A DNA stretch of 64,000 nucleotides from Colias croceus (taxonomy: Eukaryota; Arthropoda; Insecta; Lepidoptera; Pieridae), in assembly GCF_905220415.1 (NCBI RefSeq), contig NC_059551.1, positions 4,660,001 to 4,724,000 of the forward strand, written 5' to 3'. This document shows positions 11,948 to 23,035 of the stretch, in pieces. The position numbers and the translations under genes were made by a program. The stretch's first letter is position 1; each line of letters begins with the position of its first letter. The notes below the pieces were generated by a model. The model was not told the origin of the DNA, ran no database searches, and saw nothing but the letters and a program-made list of their open reading frames with translations.

Positions 11948-13054
11948 GCATCAGACTATAGTATTATAAAGCCTCGTAAGCGTCAGCTGGCGCTCGGTTG
12001 GGGGGGTGAGCGGTTGTAGCCTCCCACGCACGTAGGAAAAAAAAATACATTCATTCATTTCCTCTCAGCTAAAAATTTGTCAAATTGTAGCTAACCCAAT
12101 ATCTCAACGAAAAAAAATAATCAGCTGGTTACAACATGGTGTATTATACGTCAGCTGGTGTCTCGAACATGAAAAAAATAAAATTATTTTCCGTGATTTC
12201 CTCTCAAACAAAAATTTACCTGATGATAGCTTATATGTAACTGTGGATATATATATAGGTCAGCTGGCTGTATCTTGGTGGAAAAACCGTCAGCTGATAC
12301 TTTGAAAGTTATTACTTAGGAGTTAGACAGAAGCATCTATTGCCAATTTATATGCATCAACTGACTAGGTTTTCCTCGAATTATTGCTTGCTGATTTTTT
12401 TTATTTATCGCATCAGTATATTAACAATCAGCTCACAAATTTTCATCTGAGATGAAATGACGTATCTTTAATTATTATCGTTATTTTTAAAAATTCAAGC
12501 AACACACGCTAGCATAATATAGACAGTAATAAGTTACTTGGAGGTGGTTAGTTGTGCGCATGATCGGGTACTACGTACATTCAGCCACATCGGTAAACAT
12601 GTTTTTACAAATATTATAAACTGCATTTAAAAATAACTATCATATCATCAAATTCACATAACTACCTAAAAGTGTAATAAATATGAAATAACCCACTAAA
12701 AACATTAGTTAACTATAATTATTAAAAAAATAATAGTATAATATATAATTAATAAAGTTATTACTTATCTTTTACGGGGACTTATGTTGATGGAATTCCA
12801 TGTATCTCGATGATTTTGTTAATGTCTCACTATATTCGAGACACCAGCTGACGTATAATACACCATGCTGTAACCAGCTGAATATTATTTTTCGTTGAGA
12901 TAATGGGTTAGCTACAATTTGACAAATTTTTAGCTAAGAGGAAATGAATAAATATACTTTTATTTCTTACGTGCGTGGGAGGCTACAACCGCTCACCCCC
13001 CCAACCGAGCTCCAGCTGACGTTCACGAGGCTTCATAATACTATACTTTGATGC
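11948..13054. mobile_element. Non-autonomous DNA transposon with long inverted repeats (foldback-like)
   Basis: The segment starting GCATCA-N3-TATAGTATTAT at 11948 is repeated in reverse complement ending at 13054. The two arms match over more than 220 bp, including 'ggttgggggggtgagcggtt', 'agcctcccacgcacgta' and 'gtgtattatacgtcagctgg', with scattered substitutions. The roughly 600-bp middle is AT-rich and non-coding. No clear target duplication was identified and no transposase is present, so the superfamily is unknown. Eight CAGCTG hexamers lie in and next to the arms. Confidence 0.85.
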
Positions 13055-16000
13055 ATTTTACTAATTACCGCTTGAGAGGAACTTGGTCATAAAATCTGCT
13101 TCTGGCTCCCGGACCATACATTTGCCACAAGATAAACAAACGATTATCCTATCTATGAATTTATGTATCAATTTAAAAGCATTATACAAGAATTTTCCAC
13201 ATTGTTTGTTCCGATTTTTTATGGAAATTTACAAGGGCCTTGTTCACACATATCTCTAATGTAACGCTGTGAAAGTCTGAACGCGTAAACAAATAAACTC
13301 ACTGAAGAGGAAATTCAACAAAACAACGTAGTTTTCGAAACCCAAAGAAGGCTATGAGAGAAATCTTGTTTTCCAAATTGCCTTTAGTATATTTATGTGC
13401 TATGTAACTACAACAATACATAGTGCGGAGATATTTTAATGTGAAATTTATTGCATGTTCTTCGATTTAAGAGCTCTGGCATCTTTATATGTGCGCACGT
13501 GAAATATTGCGTTGTTTTTGTTTAAACAGAATATGCGGTAGTCTTTGTTTAAAGGAGTCGTTGTTTGGGAAAATATTGTGAGAATGTTTGTAAATTAAGT
13601 GCTACTGCATTCTGTTAACGTTTAGATTGATAGTTGCAATTGCATATTGATTACTGTCGATTGAATAATGTACGCTGTGGGAAACAGCTCTTTCCATCTG
13701 GACAGTATAAAGTTTTACTCTTTTTAAAGGTTGCAATACAAACATAGCTTCTGAATTCCACTTTTTCTAGTCGGTATTGTTTTATTATTTTCTTTTTATC
13801 TGAAGAAGTCTGGATTGGGAACTATGACCGAATACAGCAACAGGCTATCTTGTTCTGGAGACTTGTCTATTTTTGTTCTCCTTTTTAAACGTTTTCGTGC
13901 AGTAATGTGTCAGTTTTTTTAACATTAACTAAGTAAGTAAGTAGGTAGTGAAAAGTTAAAAATAATGAGTTCGCTGAATGTTATTGGAGTAAATGTTAAT
14001 GGAAATAAAGTTTTTGTTTCGATGGCCTCACGTTTGAAGTAATATCTGTTTTTAAATGTATGTCAAGTGATACAAGAGTGCTATCCGAGAAGTCATTTTA
14101 TTGTTCAAGTAATAAAAGGCCGTCTGACACAAACATGATTGTTTTAGATTCTAGATTATTTTTATTAATTTTTTTTTCGTATACTTTTATGAAAAGAAAT
14201 ACAAGCCTGATATGATAACAAAATTCTCGTAAGAAGAGGATTTTCATCAAGCGTTATTTTTTTTTTTTAGTGAAATCATTCTTATTATTAAATATGATTT
14301 ATCTTAACCAGCTAGTTATTGTTCAAAAATGCTTTTCTTTAATCACAAAAAAGGGAATGTCAACAATGCCGCAGTAACAACTAAAACCTTGATTCTTTAC
14401 TCTTTATTTAGTATTCTCGGCTTGTAATTTTCGCAAGAATTGTTCACAGTTATTCAGTAAATACCTTATCGACCTTTTATTATGATCTTACGCTGTATTT
14501 TAATTATTGATTTTGATAGTGTTTTTCTTGTACTTAATTAATGATCAGTTAGGTGTAAAATTTATGAGTCGTACGTGACCAGAAGACTTATATTTCATCC
14601 ATAATGAAGACTGGTTGAAACAATTTTGCCAAAAAACAAGGTTCGTTACAATTTATATGTGTAGATGAAAAGATAATGATTGGTAAGTGGAAGCCAGATT
14701 TTAATACATAGCAACATATTTAATGAGTATTGACTTTAATATATTTATTGACATTTTAATTTAGTAAAAACAAAATATTATATCGACTCTTTACGGTAAA
14801 TAGTTTTATTTTCGGTCTTAAATTAAAACGAGTCATTGATATTTATGTCATATAATTTGCATACTAAAACGTTTTTTTCGGGGTTTTATCAAATTTATGG
14901 AAAATAAATAGACAATTTAAATTTTAAGCAAATAATATTAAAATAACTTATTTACACCTTGGACTTCTGATCTATGACTTGATGATATTTTTGTATATTG
15001 GTAGCAGCATTAACTATATTTATAATCCTATGACTAAGCCTTTATAAGAAATGTATTATAGAGAAGGATATTAGCTGCCTATTTTTAATTTATAGCTACA
15101 TACTTTAATTAAAAACATCTCTAAATTCGGTATTGGGTACTGACTTCAATGCTTTCGACTGCCTCATTGACTTGGTCAATGGTCACTCATCTATAGTTCT
15201 CATACAAGTGAACTTTACCACGAATTCTGAAACGACATTTCATATCATAGCTTTTTGTTTAAAACAGTTAAGTTTCCCTCCAAGCAACCTTCCCTTATAC
15301 TGTTACGTAAAATAACAATTATAAGATTTAATGACAATTTAACAGTTATTACATGAAATGTTAAACACACGCAGCTGGTGTGAGTCTGTGGCAGCCAGTA
15401 TCAACCCGTTACATATAAATCAAAACCAGTTAGTTTGTTCTATTTAAGCCAAATAGACATTTACTACGTATGATCTTGTCCTCGTCTGAGAGCTAAGTGC
15501 AATTAATGACGCTCATAATATAGACGTATTAAATAAGATATATATATTTTTAATTAAAGTGCTAGACTGTAAATTATGCTATTTCAAAGTTAAATAAATT
15601 TATGTCAAATCAAATCAAGATACTTTATTGTTCAAGTGGTAAATGCTAAAACTATGTTACGACGATTCAAAAGTGTTTCAAAACGAAACGAAGTCTAATA
15701 GAATAAATAAATGTTTGAGTTTGATTCTCACAAGGGTATGGCCAATTACTTGAGAACAAAATTGACAACAATTTGTACCTATGTGATTAGTTTATTTCAA
15801 ACATTTCTTAGTAAAGCTTGGTAAAATGACAGAAACAAAAAGAAGTCAATACCTACTCATATTATCCGAGCAAAATTTCTCGAATATAGCCAAAGAGTGA
15901 TTGTATTATTATCGATAAACATTAAACTGTCTGCAATAAGTTCCATTCTCACATTGTTACATACTTTTTGTGATACAACTTTAATTACACAAAAGAAAAT

Positions 16001-16487
16001 TGGTAGATACATTTAATTATTACGAGAAGTTTATTTTAAAATAACACCTTCGGTGGTATAATTGCTACCTTATATTGTTTCTTATGTTTGTCCAATTTAA
16101 AATACTCTGAGATTGACATTAATTGAGCTTTATTTTAAGTTCCTATTAAGCAATTAAAATTGTTTATGGCATAATAAATTCGATTGCGAAAGCTGCTAAA
16201 TATATTAATGCAAGTGATACGGTTGGTTGGTAATTTATTCCGTCGGTATAGATAATAATTAATAAAAATATATTAAAGAATAATATATTATGCTGAGCAC
16301 TTATTTAGTATGCTATTGTCTATTAACAAAACTCGTTGTCTATTAAAATACTTTATGCATTTTTTTCGAAAAAAAAAATAATTTTAAACAATTTTCCACT
16401 TAACCTGTAACTAATTGTTTTTATAGATCTTTAAAACAGGACAAACAAAAAAATGGGTGCGTGTAGGTACTATAGTGTACTCACGTA
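13055..16487. other. for: Intronic, little recognised
   Basis: AT-rich intron. The only item seen is a short LINE-3'-end-like string at about 15604-15650 ('caaatcaaatcaagatactttattgttcaag'), a type common at the 3' ends of lepidopteran non-LTR elements. Assignment of that string is weak. Confidence 0.45.
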
Positions 16488-16674
16488 AGAAGTGAAACTG
16501 TTTTATGACCTTATTTTTCAAAAAATAATTTACTATTTGCAACTTTACAGAAATACGTCGAATCACGCGTGGTAGGGACAAGAAAAAGATTGCGCGTAAC
16601 GGAAAAATGTCACGCGTAACGAAAAAATGTTACACTAAATTTTTTTTAAACCCCGATAAAGAAGTTTCACTTCA
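16488..16674. repeat. Interspersed repeat with GAAGTGAAAC / GTTTCACTTC ends
   Basis: GAAGTGAAAC near the left end is answered by AGTTTCACTTC near the right end. The middle has two near-identical 'gcgcgtaacggaaaaatgt / cacgcgtaacgaaaaaatgt' lines. Fragments with the same 'aagtttcacttc' words occur at 22899-23035, 45904-46084, 61040-61062 and 62096-62232. Confidence 0.55.
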
Positions 16675-17180
16675 AAAATATATATTTTACATTTATAAAA
16701 TAATAAGTTACATAAAAAGAAAACATTTAGCAATTAATTAAGCAAAAGTAATGCGAGTAAAAACAACAAACAAGTTTCTTTTTTCGATTAATTTAATTAG
16801 CGAATTATAAGTAATTTACTTAAAGACATCAATGTCTAGCAGGTTTTGTTTTTATTAAATCAGATTTTAATTATATATTTTTTTTCCATACCGCATTTGG
16901 TTGACAAGTCTTTTGAATGACATGATGGTATTTTTCTTTGGACACAAGTTTTTAGTAACCAGTTAATTAACTAATTGGTAATCGAATAATATTAACCGTT
17001 TTTCGTCACCGTTTATGAAAAATTTGTATAAAAGGTAGGTAACTGAAATCGATCAATAATTTAAGATTATAGACCAATTTATAAGTAATAATCTTAAAGA
17101 ACAGATAAAGAATATTTCGATGCTATGTAAGATAGAGTTCGATTTTTCCGATTTGATTAGCTTAACAAGCTTTTATACTT

Positions 17181-17416
17181 TACTAGCTGTTGCCCGCAGC
17201 TTCGCTTGCGTGGAATATATAAATTTTCATGGTATAAGTTTTCATCCCCTATTTTACCCCTTTAGGGGATGAATTTTATAAAATCCTTTCTTAGGGGACG
17301 CCTACGTTATGACATCTACCTGCATGCCAAATTTCAGCCCGATACGTCCAGTGGTTTGGGCTGTGCGTTGATAGATCACTATATCAGTCACCTTTGAGTT
17401 TTATATATATAGATTA
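17181..17416. repeat. Lepidopteran SINE-like repeat, family D
   Basis: It runs from 'tactagctgttgcccgcagc' to 'gagttttatatatatagatt'. A nearly identical copy starts at 53571, where its 3' tail has been split by a 6.9-kb transposon. The long shared body ('ttaggggacgcctacgttat', 'gatacgtccagtggtttggg') shows that both are recent members of one family. Confidence 0.8.
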
Positions 17417-17983
17417 TTGTTCCCCCTTTTAATTTAAAATCCTAAAGATTTCAATGAACAATGTTATAGCTTTGACGTAAGAAAATGTTTACATACGCAT
17501 TTATATAAAAACAGACGGCTGTAAAATTCCGTTTGGGTTAAATACATTCTACGAAATAATTCAATCGCCACTACACCAGAGAGAGATTGTTATACTTACC
17601 TACATTTATATACCTACTGAAATTTACCTTCATATAGCCTGTAAATCACTTACTTACCTACATTAAAAATGGTTATTTATATTTATAATATTGCACCTTG
17701 ATTTCATGAAGAATAGTTAGTACGGTCGGGAAAATCAATTTGAGGCACTTTTTAAACAGTTCACTACATACAAAGTAGAACAAATGTGAGCTTATAAAAA
17801 ATAGAATAGTATTCGTTCCACAATGCGTCGAATGTACAGGTTGTATAATTTTTATCAATAAGCAGAGTTAAAAATGCATATTTCATGACAGCGCGCGGTA
17901 CTAATAAGTATGGATATATTTTTCACTGACTTTCATCACTTCAACCGTGTTGAACTCTTTTTGTATTATATATTAGTCGTATG

Positions 17984-18146
17984 TGAAGTCCCGTGTCCCC
18001 TAGTGGGGTAAGGAGCAGATGCATTATTAACCGACTTCAAAAAAAAGGAGGAGGTTATCAATTCGGCCGGTATATTTTTTTTTACTACATCTGTTTCACT
18101 GATCGATTTTCTTAAAGGAACAAGTAGGTGATCAGAAGGCTGATCA
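17984..18146. repeat. Inverted copy of the 'cccgtgtcccc' repeat, interrupted
   Basis: This is the reverse complement of 1695-1815, from 'gtgaagtcccgtgtcccc' to 'gatcagaaggctgatc'. In the 1695 copy the core reads (inverted) 'gcagatgcattatgcatacatctg'. Here the core is split after 'gcattat' by a 58-bp fragment of the AACCGACTTC MITE. Confidence 0.7.
18028..18085. mobile_element. 58-bp MITE fragment inserted in a repeat
   Basis: The reverse complement of the right end of the 4183-4457 family: it begins TAACCGACTTC, then an A run, 'ggaggaggttatcaattcgg' and 'ccggtatattt'. It sits inside the repeat at 17984-18146 and replaces about 3 bp of it. Only one terminus of the family is present. Confidence 0.7.
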
Positions 18147-18245
18147 TGATATCATGTAAAAATTAAAAAAAAAAGTGTTTATGAACTAATAATATAACCA
18201 ACGAAGAAGCTCTCAGTCAGCTGAAGAGCTTATAAGCGAATATTA

Positions 18246-18522
18246 ACAAGTGATAACTGCGTTAAAAACAACCGACTTCAAACTTGCACTTGCAAAATTT
18301 ACAAATACCTACAGACAAAAATGCTCATAAAATAAAAACTACTGGGCCTATCCGAATAAAATTTTTATGGGACCAATTCGACACCATCCCGCATCGAACA
18401 AAAAAAGAATCACGTAAATCGGTTCAGAAACCTCGGAGTAATCGGTGTACATACATAAAAAAAAAAAATATATATATACCGGCCGAATTGATAACCTCCT
18501 CCTTTTTTTTGAAGTCGGTTAA
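18246..18522. mobile_element. MITE-like repeat, second full copy of the AACCGACTTC family
   Basis: Near-identical to 4183-4457 throughout, including the leader 'acaagtgataactgcg', the ends AACCGACTTCAAA and TTTGAAGTCGGTT, and 'gggaccaattcgacaccatc'. A frame running through it is a shadow of the repeat. It sits about 180 bp upstream of the LINE at 18700. Confidence 0.8.
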
Positions 18523-18699
18523 AAAATCAACGTTACCTTCTTACCAAAATTTCATGTCGTATTATGTAGGCAGCTCTTATCAAAATTTTATATCATAAAC
18601 ATATAATTTGGTGATACGTGCTCACCTGTTTTAACACTTAACAAACCGTACAATTACTGGAATTTATAACCTCAAAAATCAAAATATAATAACCGTTCG

Positions 18700-20924
18700 A
18701 GGAATATAATTGAATAATATCCTAAGATTAGTAAATAAGAAAACAGACTGGAACAGTTTTAGAAGCGACTTGGACACACATATAAAACTTAATATACCAT
18801 TAAAAAATTCAGAACAACTTGATATAGAAGTTGAAAAATTTATGGTAGACATACAACAAGCAGCATGGAGAAACACACCAGATAGTCACTCTTGTCACAG
18901 GGGAGCAGTCTACCCAAAGAATATTATCGAACTTTTGCGTGAAAAGAGAAAACAGAGAAACCGGTGGCACCAAACTCGTTTTCCTGGTGATAAAAAGCTA
19001 CTAAATAATCTCACAAAACAGCTACAAAGAGAGATAAAAAAACTAAATGACGCTAATATGACGTCATATCTCAAAAAACTGACTAACGATCGCAGCACAG
19101 ACTACTCTCTCTGGAAAGCTACGAAACATATGAATAGACCCGTTCTGCATATTCCACCAATTAAGGAAGAAAATGGAAAATGGGCAATCCACAATGAACA
19201 AAAAGCTAAAAGATTTGCGCAACATCTGGAAAATATCTTTAAGCCATATGATGATGACGCAAATGAACTACCTGAAGATCAAAACCTTAATGAAGAATTA
19301 CAAATAAAGTCTGTAACACCCAAAGAGATTTCCAACGAAATTAAGTTAAGTATTAGCCCAAAAAAATCTCCGGGGTTTGACTTAATCACAGGCGAAATAA
19401 TGCATAATTTGCCACGCAAAGCTATAATTAAATTAACAACACTCTTCAACGCTGCATTTAGGTTAAAATATGTGCCTAATTTGTGGAAAGTTGCTGAAGT
19501 TATTATGATATTAAAGCCAGGAAAACCACCAAATGATGTAACATCATATCGACCGATCTCGTTGCTACCAATAGTATCAAAACTTTTTGAAAAACTGTTA
19601 CTTAAACGGATCATGCCAATACTTGATGAGAAGAAAATAATTCCAGAACACCAATTTGGATTTAGAAAGAAACACTCCACAATAGATCAAGTTCACAGAT
19701 TAACAAATGTCATCGAAAAAGCGTTTGAAGAAAAGAAAGTCTGTTCAGCAGTGTTTTTAGATGTCGCTCAGGCTTTTGATAAGGTTTGGCACAAAGGTCT
19801 CATTCATAAAATAAGAACAATGCTACCAAAACAAATTTCAGATATCTTAGAATCGTATATAACCAATCGAGTATTTAGAGTTCGACAAGACGATGCCTAC
19901 TCGGACCTCAAGGAAATACGAGCTGGTGTACCACAAGGAAGTGTTTTGGGTCCCATCCTATACCTTTTGTATACGTGTGACATCCCAGTATTAGAAAAAA
20001 ACATTACTGCAACATTTGCCGACGACACTGCTATCATGGCCACAGGCATCACTTACCAGGAAGCAGGAGATAAAGTTCAAGAAGCTGTGAACCAGGTCTA
20101 CGAATGGACTCGGAAATGGCGGATAAGATTGAACGAATCCAAATCCGTTCACATAAATTTTACAAACAAAAGAACACAGATTGTCCCGATACTCCTTAAT
20201 GGCCAACAAATACCTTATGCTAACACGGCGAAATACCTCGGTATGACGCTTGACGCTAAGCTACGCTGGAAGGCTCACGTCAAGAAGAAGCGAGAAGAAT
20301 TAGGCTTGCGCTATAAGAAATTGTATTGGCTTCTTGGAAGATACTCCCAGTTGTCGATACATAATAAGCTACTCATATACAAACAAGTCCTAATGCCAGT
20401 ATGGACGTATGGTATTCAGCTGTGGGGCTGTACCAAAAAAAGCAACATTGACATTATACAACGTTTCCAAAATAAAGTACTGAGAGACATTGTAAATGCT
20501 CCATGGTACATCCGTAATGGTGACCTCCACCGTGACCTAAAAGTGGACACCGTGGACAAAATTGTTCAAAAACATGCAGAAGCTCATCAACATCGACTTC
20601 ATCATCACGTGAATGTTGAGGCTATCCAGCTCCTTGACACCACGGACCTAGTGCGAAGACTAAAAAGGACTAAACCTTTTGAGTTAGTGTAGTGATAAGT
20701 GAAAAGTGAACAGTGACAATTATCTGTATACCAAAGCACACGAGCAAAGTGACTTACTTCCCCTTAACAGACACTAAGCAAGTGACAATGGACACTCTCT
20801 TAGAATAAGTTATTTAGAAATTTAGGTTAACATAAAATTACTTATTAGTCTTGTAGGCTAGATTGTAATTTGTATAAGGTGCTATTTTAATTAGCAACCT
20901 TATTTAATTAAAAAAAAAAAAAAA
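18700..20924 (+). mobile_element. 5'-truncated Jockey-clade non-LTR retrotransposon
   Basis: The element comprises the reverse-transcriptase frame below, about 220 bp of 3' UTR and a 15-nt A tail at 20910-20924. The frame starts directly after an in-frame TAA at 18707 with no endonuclease domain upstream, so the 5' half was not copied, as is usual for LINE insertions. The exact 5' edge and the target duplication could not be fixed. Confidence 0.85.
18710..20692 (+). CDS. Jockey-type reverse transcriptase ORF (endonuclease part missing)
   Basis: An uninterrupted frame of 660 codons. It starts at a TTG because the 5' end is truncated; the first in-frame ATG is about 43 codons in. Visible RT motifs, in order: KSPGFDLITGEI (about 220), SYRPISLLPIVSKLFEKLL (about 280), EHQFGFRKKHST (about 315), AVFLDVAQAFDKVWH (about 345, catalytic Asp), AGVPQGSVLGPILY (about 405) and the FADD catalytic box (about 435). 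A thumb and C-terminal region with WTYGIQLWG and LLIYKQVLMPVW follow, as in Jockey-family ORF2. The protein would copy element RNA at nicked DNA, but without its endonuclease the copy cannot be autonomous. The absence of stops or frameshifts implies a young insertion. It lies in an intron of foraging in the sense orientation. Confidence 0.93.
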   Translation: MNNILRLVNKKTDWNSFRSDLDTHIKLNIPLKNSEQLDIEVEKFMVDIQQAAWRNTPDSHSCHRGAVYPKNIIELLREKRKQRNRWHQTRFPGDKKLLNNLTKQLQREIKKLNDANMTSYLKKLTNDRSTDYSLWKATKHMNRPVLHIPPIKEENGKWAIHNEQKAKRFAQHLENIFKPYDDDANELPEDQNLNEELQIKSVTPKEISNEIKLSISPKKSPGFDLITGEIMHNLPRKAIIKLTTLFNAAFRLKYVPNLWKVAEVIMILKPGKPPNDVTSYRPISLLPIVSKLFEKLLLKRIMPILDEKKIIPEHQFGFRKKHSTIDQVHRLTNVIEKAFEEKKVCSAVFLDVAQAFDKVWHKGLIHKIRTMLPKQISDILESYITNRVFRVRQDDAYSDLKEIRAGVPQGSVLGPILYLLYTCDIPVLEKNITATFADDTAIMATGITYQEAGDKVQEAVNQVYEWTRKWRIRLNESKSVHINFTNKRTQIVPILLNGQQIPYANTAKYLGMTLDAKLRWKAHVKKKREELGLRYKKLYWLLGRYSQLSIHNKLLIYKQVLMPVWTYGIQLWGCTKKSNIDIIQRFQNKVLRDIVNAPWYIRNGDLHRDLKVDTVDKIVQKHAEAHQHRLHHHVNVEAIQLLDTTDLVRRLKRTKPFELV

Positions 20925-21824
20925 TAAGTTAAGAAACGCATTGTTATATAATAAGCATGATTATATTGCTGACCCTAGTATAGGTCAGGTAACCGCTAAT
21001 TACAAAATGGAAAAAATTGGGATATTGTAAACCAATTTAATCGAGGCTTGCCCAAAGCCCGTCAGAAGTGGTTTAAAGAAACACATTTTGCGTATAATTG
21101 AGATGTTAATTTCTCTTCCGAAGTCTTTGTTGGTTTTTTGGATATTTGCATGACGATTACCGGATGAAATTTACACAAAATGTCTTACGAGTAATTGTTG
21201 GTTGTTCGAATTAAATAAAACAGTGTCACTCAAAAATTCCAGTAAAAAAGAGATCAAATAAAGACCCATTGGAATTTGACACTTTCTGCGTAGGTATAAT
21301 CTATAAATTTATAGGGATACTAATCATCAGATCTATGTAAAAGATAAAATTCGACCACTCGACAGGGTCAAAACATACTGACACATAAAAATTATATAAA
21401 TCATAACGATGATCGAATATGAGGGTGATCATAAAACTTTTATGCACCTTAGCTTGCATTTAGTTATAAACGAGAAAGCTTATTAACTCTCAGGTATCGG
21501 GCTCGAGTCTTGATGATATATAAAATTGTCTAGACCGCAAAAGCTGTCAAACTACTTGACTGGAGCGGAAATAAGTTAAATATTTTTCACATACCCCTTG
21601 AGGGAAAAGGCCATGCCTTTGAATCATTCAGAACCGTATTTTAGTATGAGACATGTTTACTGTGAAACATGTACATATTAAGCTCTAATATATGACTACG
21701 TACCTATAGGGCCATCAATAAAAAACATTTGTCTTTAAAAAGCGGGCAAAGCAGCTGCAAAACCAGGAGTGTTATTAGTTGATCTTGCTACCATTGCTCC
21801 GCTTCAGTTCCGCTTTCAGTCTTA

Positions 21825-21966
21825 GCATGATGATATTATATAGCTTATAGCCTTCTTCGATAAATGAGCTATGTTACACTGAAACAATTTTTCAAATCGG
21901 ACCCCTGGTTCCTGAGATTAGCGCGAACAAACAAACTATTCAGCCTTATAATATTAGTGTGGAATA
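21825..21966. repeat. Lepidopteran short repeat, family B fragment
   Basis: It carries 'tatagccttcttcgataaatgagctatg', 'ttttcaaatcggaccc', 'ctgagattagcgcg' and 'cttataatattagtgtgg', shared with 30665-30859 and 62549-62760 and, inverted, with 41876-42071 and 45161-45355. A nearby 'ccattgctccgcttcagttc' may be its degraded other end. Confidence 0.7.
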
Positions 21967-22898
21967 GAATTTCGTTTATAATACGTTGTATACTTACGAT
22001 GAAAAATGCTTTACAATACAATAAATTTATCAATCAACTACATACAAGCTCTTTCAGTAAATACAAGGAGAGATATAACATCGATATTCAATGAATGCAT
22101 TCAAGTGCTTCAAGATAAGACAGTCAACAAATTATCTTTGAGAAATATGTTTATGCAAGATTACTATTAAGGTTGGGAAGTTTATACAGATATAGGTAAA
22201 TAGCTAAATAAGTCATTGAAATTACTTAGGTTTTTGTTACATTCTATGTGATTCATAATCCATAGTCTATAATCACTAAGCAGACAAACGGAAATTTAAA
22301 AAATAATCATCATCTAGGTATTTAAGAGAAATATCATCAGGAGAAGGCTAGAAATATTAAACTCATTTAAAAAAAAATCACGGCTGTCGTCAGCTTCCTA
22401 CATACGTTGAAAAAATTGCTGAAAAGATTTATGATCCGAACTGTGAAAGTAAACCACCAAAATTAATTACCAAAAGTCGAATGAAGTCATATATTTTTGA
22501 TGTTTTAAGAGCGCATTAAGAGAAATTACTGACCTTATCATGTAGAGATGTGAATAATCGATCACGAGGCTTATCAAAGAAAATTAATTTACATCAGGCG
22601 GTCGGACCACCGCAAAATGAGATCAGCGAAATAATTACAAAGTAAACTTAAATTACCCTTAATTATAGAGAAAAGATTTTGTATTAAAACTGCGAAAACC
22701 AACGCGCACATAATGTTAAATTCTTTATTATTTTAAGCCAAGTGCGTAAAAAGGGTAAATAAACAATGAATAATAAGCAGATTTATGAGGTGACATTAAT
22801 CAAGTTAATAGTGTCGAATATTAACTTTTTATAGTGAAGTTTTTAGCTAAACAGAAATCAGTCGGACAAGATAATCATAAAAAGAGCATATCTGCTGA

Positions 22899-23035
22899 GC
22901 ACGTGTCAGATTTGAAACTTCTTTGGCAAGATTCAAAGATATCAAAATCTTCGCCTTTTTATCCATGGCGTGACGGTAATGCCATGACGCAACTTTGAAA
23001 TTTTACTCACAGCCCCTAAAAAAGTTTCACTTAAA
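22899..23035. repeat. Interspersed repeat ('gcacgtgtcag...tttcactt')
   Basis: The string 'gcacgtgtcag', then 'gaaacttctttg', 'atgccatgacgc' and 'aagtttcactt', is found in the same order at 62096-62232 and inverted at 45904-46084. Non-coding. Confidence 0.65.

Noticed and set aside
18284..18598. 104-codon frame
   Set aside because: It runs through a MITE copy that is repeated at 4183-4457 and then into unrelated sequence. A repeat shadow.
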